Origin: Arsukibacterium sp.
Lineage (GTDB): Bacteria; Pseudomonadota; Gammaproteobacteria; Enterobacterales; Alteromonadaceae
Assembly (NCBI RefSeq): GCF_018402695.1
Contig: NZ_JAGYIM010000009.1
Location: forward strand, 62,001 to 126,000
Reading direction: 5' to 3'
Length of the DNA stretch: 64,000 nucleotides
Within the stretch, counting starts at the first letter, position 1. Every line of letters starts with the position of its first letter. Positions 12,160 to 24,209 of the stretch are shown here, piece by piece. The position numbers were made by a program, and so were the translations under genes. The notes beneath the pieces were generated by a model. That model was not told where the DNA came from, did not search any database, and saw only the letters and a program-made list of their open reading frames with translations.

Positions 12160-12244
<85 letters not shown>

Positions 12245-12249
12245 ACTAA

Positions 12250-12325
<76 letters not shown>

Positions 12326-12344
12326 ACTACGTCAGTGGGTGCGA

Positions 12345-12373
12345 ATTCTAGTAGAATGCCGGAAGCGGCGCAA
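12345..12373 (-). promoter_or_regulatory. promoter of the tRNA-tuf operon
   Basis: Minus strand TTGCGC (12373-12368), 17 bp, TAGAAT (12350-12345), then a GC-rich discriminator (TCGCACCC) of the kind found at stringently controlled promoters. It starts transcription a few bases ahead of tRNA-Thr(TGT). Confidence 0.75.
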
Positions 12374-12436
12374 CAGAAAAAACCAAAAAAGCATGTTTTT
12401 CTTGTCTGACCGCTCAATTCCTGCGCAAATAAAGGG

Positions 12437-13132
12437 TTAATGGTCAATATATCGGGCAAGACCCTGAAAAATCAATAAAGGTTCAATCGTCACGGTTAAA
12501 TCTGCCAACTGCGGTTTTAAATACAAGGCATCTCCCCCCGTTAATATTAAACGCTTAGCCTTGTTTAGTCGCCAACCCTGCTGTATTGCCCCAACTACAG
12601 CTGCCAGACAGCCATTTTGCAGACATGATATAGTTTCTCTACCGGGGATCACCCTGGCGTCCAATAGCTCTTTATTAAATACTTTCGCCGTTTGCTGCAC
12701 CACACTTTGCTGCTGCAAACGCAGCCCAGGTATAATCCAGCCACCCTGATGCATACCCGTTTCATCAAGCCAGTCAATGGTCAGTGCCGTGCCCGCATCG
12801 ACAACCATTACAGCTTGCCCGTTAAAAAGCTGCTTTGCAGCCAGCAACGCCAACCAGCGATCGACCCCAAGCAAATGGGGTTCTACATAACAGTTTATTA
12901 CACCGAAAGCCTGTGCTTCTGACCCAACCTGACGCCAGGGTATATTGTCCAGCTCGAGTTTGACTTTTAGTGCATTTAAGCGGCCATCATTGGCGACACA
13001 GGCAAAATAGACTGCAACAATAGGCAGCGCCTTTAAGCTATCTGCTGTTAGTTGAGGTAAAGCACTTATATTACCCGCATTAAATAACGCTGCTTTTTCA
13101 CGGGTATTACCAATATCCAGCAATAAATACAT
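12437..13132 (-). CDS. coaX: type III pantothenate kinase
   Basis: Phosphorylates pantothenate, the first step of coenzyme A synthesis. The 231-residue protein has the ASKHA-fold signatures of CoaX: DIGNTREKAALF at the N-terminus (phosphate-1), GVDRWLALLAA (near residue 96), and VVDAGTALTIDWL (phosphate-2). Its ATG abuts the birA stop with no gap, so the two are translationally linked. In E. coli the unrelated CoaA occupies this same place after birA, making this a positional replacement of one pantothenate kinase by another. The protein is slightly shorter than the usual 240-260. Confidence 0.95.
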   Translation of the reverse strand: MYLLLDIGNTREKAALFNAGNISALPQLTADSLKALPIVAVYFACVANDGRLNALKVKLELDNIPWRQVGSEAQAFGVINCYVEPHLLGVDRWLALLAAKQLFNGQAVMVVDAGTALTIDWLDETGMHQGGWIIPGLRLQQQSVVQQTAKVFNKELLDARVIPGRETISCLQNGCLAAVVGAIQQGWRLNKAKRLILTGGDALYLKPQLADLTVTIEPLLIFQGLARYIDH

Positions 13133-14116
13133 CTATTCCCCCGCCCGTAAACTGAGTTCACCACCATAATGTACGTCAGTAGATTTTTCAGTTTCAATAA
13201 TGATACCACCCTGCTTATCTACACCACGGCATATTCCGGATATCGGTAATTTTGAGACCAGGGTTACCTTACGGTTCTCGAATAAATCATGTTGGTTAAA
13301 TTCGGCAACAAAGGGCGCAAAACCAGTAATAGCGAAGTCCTGTAGCACGTTAACAACCTGACGTTGTAACTCAACAACCAAGTTATTTCGATCAACCTGT
13401 TGCATCGACTCTGTCCGAAGATCAGTATATGGCTGATCAATATGCTGCTTACTATGTTCTGGCATACCAATATTCAAACCTATACCTATGACCACGTTAC
13501 AGCTCGCGTCAAGGGTACCTGATAGCTCTACCAATATACCGGCAATTTTTTTGTCATTTACGTAAATATCATTTGGCCACTTAACCTTGGCGTCAAGTTG
13601 ATACTGCTGTTGCAATAGCCGGCAAATGGCCAAACCAACGGCTAAACTTAATCCCATCGCTGCAGATACACCTTGCTCAAGTCGCCAGTAACAGGAAAAG
13701 TACAGATTGGCGCCAAAAGGCGAATACCACGACCTCCCTCGTCGGCCACGTCCGGCAGACTGCGCTTCAGCAACAATAACACTGCCTGGTTCGACTATGT
13801 GCCCGGCCTCCAACCTTTGTAACAGCTGGCAGTTAGTGGAGTCTGTGATATGCTGCACCAGAATCGGCGCCTTAACCATTGTCTGTATAGCTTTAATCTT
13901 TGATGCATCTAGCAGCTGAATAGCATACGCTAGTTTATAACCGCGCCCTTTAACACTGAATACCTCAAGGCCATGCTGTTTCAGGTCGTTCAGGTAATTT
14001 GCTACCGCAGTACGACTAACGCCCAGTTGCTCCGCGAGCCACTGGCCCGAGTAAAAGCCTCCATCTGCCAGATACTGCAATAACTGACGCTGACAAAGCA
14101 GACTCGCTTTAGACAT
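13133..14116 (-). CDS. birA: bifunctional biotin-[acetyl-CoA-carboxylase] ligase and biotin operon repressor
   Basis: Attaches biotin to the acetyl-CoA carboxylase carrier protein and, with biotinyl-AMP, represses biotin genes. It has an N-terminal winged helix-turn-helix (GQWLAEQLGVSRTAVANYL), the catalytic GRGRRGRSW loop near residue 122, KWPNDIY near residue 185, and a C-terminal SH3-like domain. The DNA-binding domain means it is the regulator type, not a minimal ligase. The chosen ATG overlaps the murB stop by 8 bp; a GTG at 14131 would add five residues and remains possible. Confidence 0.95.
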   Translation of the reverse strand: MSKASLLCQRQLLQYLADGGFYSGQWLAEQLGVSRTAVANYLNDLKQHGLEVFSVKGRGYKLAYAIQLLDASKIKAIQTMVKAPILVQHITDSTNCQLLQRLEAGHIVEPGSVIVAEAQSAGRGRRGRSWYSPFGANLYFSCYWRLEQGVSAAMGLSLAVGLAICRLLQQQYQLDAKVKWPNDIYVNDKKIAGILVELSGTLDASCNVVIGIGLNIGMPEHSKQHIDQPYTDLRTESMQQVDRNNLVVELQRQVVNVLQDFAITGFAPFVAEFNQHDLFENRKVTLVSKLPISGICRGVDKQGGIIIETEKSTDVHYGGELSLRAGE

Positions 14117-15122
14117 ATTGCTGACCGTCACGCATTAATAACCTAACTTCAGGTTCTAAACTTATTTGGTAAGCTGAACTCACTTTAGCCTGGATCTCAG
14201 CAATCAGTTGTAATAAGTCTTCAGCACGACCTCCTCCATAATTAACCAACACCAGTGGTTGCTTAGGGTAACAAGCAATATCATTAATTTGATGTCCCTT
14301 AAAACCTTGTTGATCGATTAGCCAGGCCGCAGGCACTTTTACCTGGCTATCCGGTTGCGCGTAGCCTGGCATCGTCGGGTAGGCACGTTGTAATCGCTGA
14401 TAATCAGCTCTGCTAATTAGCGGATTTTTAAAGAAACTTCCGCAATTGGGCAGCTGCCGGTAGTCGGGCAGTTTACTGTTGCGGGTAGCTATTACCTTTT
14501 GATATATCTCATAAATAGAGCTAGTTGCTGGTAGATTAACCAAACCCTGATAACTAAGCACCGGCTTAGCAATTTTGGTTAAGTTTATCCCTACTGCAAC
14601 AATGATCCCCTTACCGGTTAAATGGTGTTTGAACACACTGTCCCGATAACCAAAATTGCATTCACTTGTCGTCAATCGCTGTAAGCTTTTCGTCTGCCAA
14701 TGAAAGTAGTCGACATAAGCACAGACATCTGCCAGTTCAACGCCATAAGCCCCGATATTTTGAACCGGCGCAGCGCCAACAGAGCCAGGAATTAGCGCCA
14801 GGTTCTCAATACCCCATAGTTGCCTTTCAACTGTAGTAGTGACTAGCTGATGCCAGTTATGGCCAGCTTCGACATGCAGTAAACAACAGTTATCATCCAA
14901 CCACTTCTCTGTGATACTAGCACCGGTAAAACGCACTATTGACCTGGTTTGCGCTTGCAGAAAAACGGTATTGCTACCCTCACCCAATACCAGTGGGGTA
15001 GATGAACAAGTATCTACCTTTTCCAAATCAGCCAAACAATTAACTTCGATAACGGTAGCCAGGCGAGTTTTTAAACGGAAAGTAGAATAAAGCTCTGCGG
15101 GCTGATCGTGGAGGATATGCAT
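14109..15122 (-). CDS. murB: UDP-N-acetylenolpyruvoylglucosamine reductase
   Basis: An NADPH- and FAD-dependent reductase that makes UDP-MurNAc, the second committed step of peptidoglycan synthesis in the cytosol. The 337-residue type I enzyme shows the FAD-binding LGEGSNTVF loop (near 48), IPGSVGAAPVQNIGAYGVE (near 112-131), the catalytic Ser region NCGSFFKNP (near 229), and the proton-donor Glu in SLEPEVRLL near the C-terminus. It overlaps birA. It is the first protein gene after the rRNA operon, as in E. coli. Confidence 0.96.
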   Translation of the reverse strand: MHILHDQPAELYSTFRLKTRLATVIEVNCLADLEKVDTCSSTPLVLGEGSNTVFLQAQTRSIVRFTGASITEKWLDDNCCLLHVEAGHNWHQLVTTTVERQLWGIENLALIPGSVGAAPVQNIGAYGVELADVCAYVDYFHWQTKSLQRLTTSECNFGYRDSVFKHHLTGKGIIVAVGINLTKIAKPVLSYQGLVNLPATSSIYEIYQKVIATRNSKLPDYRQLPNCGSFFKNPLISRADYQRLQRAYPTMPGYAQPDSQVKVPAAWLIDQQGFKGHQINDIACYPKQPLVLVNYGGGRAEDLLQLIAEIQAKVSSAYQISLEPEVRLLMRDGQQYV

Positions 15123-15378
15123 AGTAAGGCCACTGAAAATATAAGGCGTTATTGTAAAACTGATAAATAGCTAAAGCAAATCCCCTCAATCCTCCTTTAC
15201 AAAGTGGGAAGTGACTCAGCGCACAGTAGTAGCACGGCGACTAAAACGCCGGGAGCGTTTTAGGACGTTGCGAAGCGACGGCCCGAAGGGCGAAACACAG
15301 GGAAGTGTCTCGCAATGCCACACCCCGCAGGGGCTGTGGCTGCCATGCGAGTGTAGTGCGCCGCAGGCGCTTCAACGC

Positions 15379-15409
15379 AAAAAGACCGACCGGTTAGGGT
15401 AGGCCTTTT
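15379..15409 (-). terminator. second rho-independent terminator downstream of the rRNA operon
   Basis: Minus strand AAAAGGCCTACC, loop, GGTCGGTCTTTTT: a 12-bp stem with one mismatch and one G-U pair, followed by T residues. It lies about 135 bp beyond the first rRNA terminator. Confidence 0.65.
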
Positions 15410-15544
15410 GCTTGAATTGGGAGCCTTCATGCCCCTCGCAGAGCTCGGGGCGTTCTGCCGGCGACAAGCCAAACTGTTGGCTTGTCGAAAGACCGGCATC
15501 ACTGTACTACTCTACGAGCAGTCCACCACCAAATCACAGCCAAT

Positions 15545-15574
15545 AAAAAAGCCCCTGCTCTTGCGAGAGGGGCT
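15545..15574 (-). terminator. rRNA operon terminator
   Basis: Minus strand AGCCCCT-CTC-GCAA-GAG-C-AGGGGCT then TTTTTTA. A long stem with one bulged base, 17 bp after the 5S gene. Confidence 0.88.
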
Positions 15575-15590
15575 GTTTTATTGAATTGGG

Positions 15591-15707
15591 AGCCTGGCGG
15601 TGTACTACTCTCGCATGGCGAATGCCACACTACCATCGTCGCAGCTGCGTTTCACTTCTGAGTTCGGAATGGGATCAGGTGGGTCCACAGCGCTATTGCC
15701 ACCAGGC
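15591..15707 (-). rRNA. 5S ribosomal RNA
   Basis: The minus strand starts GCCTGGTGGCAATAGCGC and ends GTACACCGCCAGGC. It carries the conserved CCGAACTCAGAAGTGAAACG segment and closes with the terminal stem GCCTGG/CCAGGC. It is the last gene of the rRNA operon. Confidence 0.97.
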
Positions 15708-15885
15708 AAAAACGTGTCAGGAACAACGTTTTAACGCACTTTAGTGCGGCCGGCTTGCCGGTCAAATACAGGGATGTATTTGATAATAACTGTCGTTCCA
15801 TCTTTATTTAGCAAGCTGATATTCAGTTACTCACAACTGTACTTCTAAACGCTTTCTCGCGTCTTAAAACATCTTGGGCGTTGTA

Positions 15886-18766
<2,881 letters not shown>

Positions 18767-18862
18767 ATACAACCCCAAGATGTCTTGAAGTGCACAGCTG
18801 TGAGTAAGGTATACAATTAAATGTAACCTTAGTTTGTTACTTTTTACATCAGCTTGCCAAAT

Positions 18863-18874
18863 TGTTAAAGAGCA
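18863..18874 (-). promoter_or_regulatory. boxA antitermination element before 23S
   Basis: Minus strand TGCTCTTTAACA, identical to the E. coli rRNA boxA bound by NusB-S10. It lies in the spacer about 100 nt before 23S. Confidence 0.85.
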
Positions 18875-18949
18875 GTTTGAGATTAAACTCAAAAAACATA
18901 ACACTATAAAAGTACTATCTTTTTTGAACTTCCAGAGCAATTTTCTTAG

Positions 18950-19030
18950 CCAACGTTATTTAGGCTAGGCGCGGTGAACCGAAGCATACTTAGGTATGTG
19001 AGGTTCGCTGCAACAACGCATAAATAAGGT
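18950..19030 (-). repeat. spacer hairpin B, downstream of tRNA-Ala
   Basis: An imperfect long inverted repeat with core CATACCTAAGTATG (minus strand), arms GGTTC/GAACC and outer TAAATAA/TTATTTA. Homologous to hairpin A at 19251-19329. Its outer TAAGGTT also pairs with AACCTTA on the other side of tRNA-Ala, so it may form part of a processing stem. Confidence 0.6.
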
Positions 19031-19106
19031 TGGTGGAGTTAAGCGGGATCGAACCGCTGACCTCCTGCGTGCAAGGCAGGCGCTCTCCCAGCTGAGCTAT
19101 AACCCC
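19031..19106 (-). tRNA. tRNA-Ala (TGC anticodon)
   Basis: Acceptor GGGGTTA/TAACTCC with G-U pairing, anticodon loop CTTGCACG, and an encoded CCA. Second tRNA of the 16S-23S spacer. Confidence 0.97.
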
Positions 19107-19250
19107 TCTTATAGCTTCGGATTTTAACCTTATGCTTCGCCTTGGTTCGTCGCTCGCTCGGTCATTTACCTGATGTAAACTCCCTTACTTGCTCCTCAGT
19201 CGGCTTGCCTAAGCTTAAACTTCTCGCTCTAAGTCTTTCTGACTAAGTAA

Positions 19251-19329
19251 ATTTGATTCAGGCAAGGCGCTTAGTTACGAAGCATACTTAGGTATGCGAG
19301 TAATTAAGCAACGAAGCATCAATCAAATT
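19251..19329 (-). repeat. spacer hairpin A, downstream of tRNA-Ile
   Basis: An inverted repeat with outer arms AAATTTGATT/AATCAAATTT and an inner CATACCTAAGTATG hairpin flanked by CTTCG. It shares a 19-bp core (CGAAGCATACTTAGGTATG on the plus strand) with hairpin B, placing the same element directly after each spacer tRNA. Confidence 0.6.
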
Positions 19330-19406
<77 letters not shown>

Positions 19407-19602
19407 GTTCTTGCTTGTCTGTTTTCCTTATCGCCGCGTTACACTTCTCGCTCAGTCAGTCATTTACTTCTCGTAAACTCCTTCCTTCGCTCGGCGTGTG
19501 CCTTGCGCTAAACAAAACATCCTTCGCAATAAAACATTTTTATTTGCTCTATCTCATGCAATCAATCATCTGTGTGAGCACTTAAAACGAGCTCGTTATA
19601 GG

Positions 19603-21137
<1,535 letters not shown>

Positions 21138-21267
21138 AAGTTTTTTCGAGACAAAAGTCTCAGCTCAGCATTACTGACTAAATCTTTATAACTTGGTCAC
21201 TCATACTGATTTGTTTCGTTTACACGAACATCATTATAAGTGCCCACACAGATAATTGATTGCTAAT

Positions 21268-21300
21268 TGTTAAAGAGCGTGCTTCAAACTCGTTTGAAGC
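21268..21300 (-). promoter_or_regulatory. rRNA leader boxB-boxA antitermination site
   Basis: Minus strand: boxB-like hairpin GCTTCAAA-CGAG-TTTGAAGC (21300-21281), followed by boxA CGCTCTTTAACA (21279-21268). The arrangement matches E. coli rrn leaders, where Nus factors assemble to prevent Rho termination. Confidence 0.8.
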
Positions 21301-21309
21301 GGGAGGCGT

Positions 21310-21337
21310 ATGTTACACTTCCCAGATTTTAAGTCAA
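21310..21337 (-). promoter_or_regulatory. rRNA operon promoter 3 (proximal)
   Basis: Minus strand TTGACT (21337-21332), 16 bp, TAACAT (21315-21310), then ACGCC. The spacing and the GC-rich discriminator match the other two promoters upstream. Confidence 0.65.
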
Positions 21338-21451
21338 GCGTGATAAGTTGTCTTTTTTACTAAACAGCTTGTCGCGTTTGACGTGTTTCTTACTTAACAC
21401 TGCTAACGTCGCTTTTCGGGGCTTTCGTTACCACCCTGAAGCGAGGGCGTC

Positions 21452-21479
21452 ATTTTAGTGATTTAAACCTGACTGTCAA
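21452..21479 (-). promoter_or_regulatory. rRNA operon promoter 2
   Basis: Minus strand TTGACA (21479-21474), 16 bp, TAAAAT (21457-21452), then GACGCCC. A consensus -35 and a near-consensus -10 with a discriminator typical of ppGpp-sensitive promoters. Confidence 0.78.
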
Positions 21480-21559
21480 GGGTCTTTTTTAAAGATTTTT
21501 GCAATCCGGCTTATCTCACCCGAAGCCTGCTTAGCGCAGAACCCCTTGGCATGGCGCGC

Positions 21560-21587
21560 ATTATAGGGCGCTTAACAACTGGCGCAA
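21560..21587 (-). promoter_or_regulatory. rRNA operon promoter 1 (distal)
   Basis: Minus strand TTGCGC (21587-21582), 16 bp, TATAAT (21565-21560), then GCGCGCC. It resembles E. coli rrnB P1 in spacing and discriminator, with an AT-rich UP-like stretch upstream (about 21590-21625). Confidence 0.82.
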
Positions 21588-21774
21588 GAGTTTTTCCCTT
21601 AAAAATACAACTTTAGTCACTAACTGCTTATAAATCACACTTTTTGGATAGTTTTAGAGCAATGTTGTTTAAAATAAAGAATTTTTTCTATTGGCTGCTT
21701 AAGATCTAACCGTTAATATAGTTTCGCTTATTATAAATAAGCTCTTTTTTATTCTCTGTATTTAGGAATTGATT

Positions 21775-22248
21775 ATGCTACCAACTTTACGTGCTTCATT
21801 ACCTTATACTCTGGCATTGGCTGTGCTGGCTTATTTCGCTTTCGCATTTTTCACTCTGGAAATTAACCAGGCTTGGTTCGTTGTTATAGGTGTCTTACTC
21901 GCTGGTATCTTGGTCCCGGTTTTGGTCGATGTTAAAGGTGCCGCAGCCTCCCCCAGCGTCACTAGTCAGGAATTCACTGGCGACACAGCAACTTTATATG
22001 TTGGCAATCTGCCTTATCGGGCAAATGAGGACGCGGTCAAAGAGCTATTTTCTTCTTATGGTGCCGTTAAGAATGTCCGCTTAATGAAAGATCGACAAAC
22101 GGGTCGTCGTCGTGGTTTTGGTTTTGTTGAAGTTTCAGCCAAAGATGCCTCTATTATGATAAACAAACTTAACGACTTCGAATTTCATGAAAGAACATTA
22201 AAAGTACGCGAAGCAAAAGAGCGTCAGGAAGACGATAACCAAGAATAA
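21775..22248 (+). CDS. membrane-anchored RRM-type RNA-binding protein
   Basis: A 157-residue protein with two N-terminal hydrophobic helices (about residues 7-26 and 31-51), then a single RNA recognition motif at about 68-145. RNP2 (LYVGNL) and RNP1 (RGFGFVEV) are both intact, so single-stranded RNA binding is expected. The tail is charged. The ATG at 21775 has AGGA 8 bp upstream; a TTG six bases earlier is unlikely. Soluble bacterial RRM proteins are well known, while anchoring one in the membrane is less usual and could hold RNA at the inner membrane. It is divergent from the rRNA promoters. Its RNA targets cannot be told from sequence. Confidence 0.88.
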   Translation: MLPTLRASLPYTLALAVLAYFAFAFFTLEINQAWFVVIGVLLAGILVPVLVDVKGAAASPSVTSQEFTGDTATLYVGNLPYRANEDAVKELFSSYGAVKNVRLMKDRQTGRRRGFGFVEVSAKDASIMINKLNDFEFHERTLKVREAKERQEDDNQE

Positions 22249-22293
22249 GCATAACAGAAGAAATCTGAGTATCGCTCCAGGTCAACTATATTC

Positions 22294-22314
22294 ACGCCGG
22301 TTTTATACCGGCGT
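22294..22314 (+). terminator. hairpin after the RRM gene
   Basis: ACGCCGGT-TTTA-TACCGGCGT, a strong GC-rich stem 45 bp after the stop codon. There is no T tract, so it may stabilise the mRNA 3' end instead of terminating transcription itself. Confidence 0.4.
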
Positions 22315-22417
22315 CTAAGCCCGACTATTCCTTAATTGTCACCAGTCACTCAAACTTGGGTTTGCGTCGTACGTAAAAACACCTAAAATACTGCCTTTAC
22401 AATAAGCAGAGAACTGT

Positions 22418-23506
22418 ATGCGAATAGGTCAGGTATTTCCCGCAGAATATGAAACCCAGTTAGACAATAAGAAGTTGTTGATACAGCAGCTTTTCTCACC
22501 CTATTCTTTGCCTGAAATAGATGTTTTCCGTTCTGACGATACGCATTACCGGCAACGTGCTGAGTTTCGTATTTGGCATGATGGTGATGATATTTACCAT
22601 GCGATGTTTGATCCTGAAACCAAACAAAAGGTCCGGATAGATTATTTTCCGGTAGCATCGAAGTTAATAGCTGACTTTATGCCAATATTACTTAGCAAAA
22701 TTCAGTATAACCATGCGCTACGTTACAAGCTGTATCAGTTGGACTACCTGGCAACGTTATCAGGTGAGCTGCTTATCAGTATGATATATAAAAGACAACT
22801 CGACGAGCAGTGGCAGGAAGCGGCAAACGTGTTAACTGCTGAGTTAATGCCTGAATGGCCCGTTAAAATTATCGGCCGGGCCCGCAAGCAAAAAATTGTT
22901 GTTAAAGAAGACTTTGTCACGGAACGCTTTACTGTGGGCAGTAAAACACTGGCCTACCAGCAAATAGAAGGCAGCTTTACTCAGCCAAATGCCGGAGTTA
23001 ATCAGCAAATGCTGAGCTGGGCTGCGCAAATAGCCAGTCAACTTGATGGCGATTTACTTGAGCTTTACTGTGGCAATGCCAATTTTTCACTGGCATTGGC
23101 GAGCTACTTCAATCAGGTCGTAGCGACTGAAATCTCAAGAACATCTATAAAATCAGCTCAGTACAATATCAAGCTGAATAACATTGATAATGTTCAAGTA
23201 TTGCAAATGTCTGCCGAAGATGTGTCAAAAGCTCTGATTAGCGGTACGGCATTGAAGCATATCGAACTGGCAAGCATGGCGCTTAACACTATACTAGTTG
23301 ACCCGCCACGGGCTGGGTTAGACCCGGATACATTGCAATTGGTCAGTCGTTTCAATGATATTATTTACATTTCATGTAACCCGGAAACGCTTGCCGACAA
23401 CCTGCAAAGTCTTTCTACAACACATCGGATTGTCACTGCAGCATTGTTTGATCAGTTTCCTTATAGCCACCATGTTGAGACTGGGCTTTGGTTGCAAAAA
23501 CGTTAA
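22418..23506 (+). CDS. trmA: tRNA (uracil-5-)-methyltransferase
   Basis: Forms ribothymidine at position 54 of tRNA using S-adenosylmethionine. The 362-residue protein (E. coli 366) carries [15 protein letters not shown] near residue 48, the SAM-binding [17 protein letters not shown] near 210, VDPPRAGLD near 300, and the catalytic Cys in YISCNPETL near 322. Its stop overlaps the fabR stop by 4 bp, tail to tail. The trmA-fabR-sthA order is shared with E. coli. Confidence 0.97.
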   Translation: MRIGQVFPAEYETQLDNKKLLIQQLFSPYSLPEIDVFRSDDTHYRQRAEFRIWHDGDDIYHAMFDPETKQKVRIDYFPVASKLIADFMPILLSKIQYNHALRYKLYQLDYLATLSGELLISMIYKRQLDEQWQEAANVLTAELMPEWPVKIIGRARKQKIVVKEDFVTERFTVGSKTLAYQQIEGSFTQPNAGVNQQMLSWAAQIASQLDGDLLELYCGNANFSLALASYFNQVVATEISRTSIKSAQYNIKLNNIDNVQVLQMSAEDVSKALISGTALKHIELASMALNTILVDPPRAGLDPDTLQLVSRFNDIIYISCNPETLADNLQSLSTTHRIVTAALFDQFPYSHHVETGLWLQKR

Positions 23507-24114
23507 TTTTTAATTTTACTCCTACCATAGCTGGCCGCGCCATGTGCAAGCCAACGCAACTGAATGACGGTGCGGCTGGTTAAACTGGCATATTGTTCAG
23601 GCGGTGCATCAAGGGCGTCAGCACCAGTATGAAATACCAACGTTACCATCGCCTCCGCCTGTAGCTGTGCCAACTCATCCGGACAGGCAGTTTCTTTTCG
23701 TAAATAATGTGCCAGCTCAGCAGAAAAATGTTGAATTTCGCGAGCTACTGCAGCACGGAAAGCGGCAGATGTGCCTGAACGTTCGCGCAGCAACAGCCTG
23801 AAGACATTACTATTACCGGTAACAAACTCCATAAAGGTTTCAATAGACGTGCTGATAACACTGCCATTATTTTCAATACGCTGCCGCGCCTGGCGCATTA
23901 ATTGACGCAGCATCAAACCGGCTTCATCTACTAAGGTTAAGCCTAGCTCGTCCATATCAGCGAAGTGCCGGTAAAACGACGTTGGCGCTATTCCTGCCTC
24001 TCTGGCAACTTCGCGCAGACTTAAACTGGCAAAGCTTTTTTCTGCACTCAGTTGAGAAAAAGCGGCTTCTATTATTGCCTTACGAGTTCTTTCCTTCTGT
24101 TGCGCTCTGCTCAC
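23503..24114 (-). CDS. fabR: TetR-family repressor of unsaturated fatty acid synthesis, FabR
   Basis: FabR senses acyl-CoA/acyl-ACP and represses unsaturated fatty acid genes. The 203-residue protein has a TetR helix-turn-helix at about 20-60 ([20 protein letters not shown]) almost identical to E. coli FabR, followed by [20 protein letters not shown] and [18 protein letters not shown]. It is divergent from a fatty acid desaturase gene, and the shared gap holds a FabR-like operator, so it probably controls that desaturase and perhaps itself. Confidence 0.95.
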   Translation of the reverse strand: MSRAQQKERTRKAIIEAAFSQLSAEKSFASLSLREVAREAGIAPTSFYRHFADMDELGLTLVDEAGLMLRQLMRQARQRIENNGSVISTSIETFMEFVTGNSNVFRLLLRERSGTSAAFRAAVAREIQHFSAELAHYLRKETACPDELAQLQAEAMVTLVFHTGADALDAPPEQYASLTSRTVIQLRWLAHGAASYGRSKIKN

Positions 24115-24149
24115 GGCACATCCTATCGAAAAAATAGCTATTATATACC

Positions 24150-24196
24150 TTGACCTGACCCTGCTGGCTAGTTAAATTGGCGTACAGTTGTAAGCT
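24150..24196 (+). promoter_or_regulatory. desaturase promoter with FabR-like operator
   Basis: Plus strand TTGACC (24150-24155), 16 bp, TTAAAT (24172-24177), followed at once by the imperfect palindrome GGCGTACA-GT-TGTAAGCT (24179-24196). E. coli FabR binds AGCGTACA-N2-TGTTCGCT at fabA and fabB, so 13 of the 16 fixed positions agree. Placed over the start of transcription, it would block initiation. Confidence 0.7.
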
Positions 24197-24209
24197 CAAA
24201 GTGCCCTAT

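Larger units (their letters stand above)
15123..15590. repeat. hairpin-rich murB-5S intergenic region with 5S-like debris
   Basis: A 468-bp stretch without a credible gene. It is packed with inverted repeats: CTAAAACG/CGTTTTAG (15241-15263), GCCACACCCC/GGGGCTGTGGC (15317-15340), GCGCC/GGCGC, a terminator at 15379-15409, GCCCC/GGGGC (15431-15451), an 11-bp perfect stem CGACAAGCCAA/TTGGCTTGTCG (15462-15487), and the operon terminator at 15545-15574. GAATTGGGAGCC occurs twice, at about 15413 and 15584. Two pieces resemble the 5S 3' end: 15341-15364, inverted, and 15493-15515, same orientation. The minus strand at about 15269-15299 shares CCCTTCGGGCC-N2-CGCTTCGCA with the repeat at 29664-29705. 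Confidence 0.6.

Noticed and set aside
15211-15502. Open frames in the murB-5S gap, both strands
   Set aside because: They run through hairpins and terminators and have no ribosome site.
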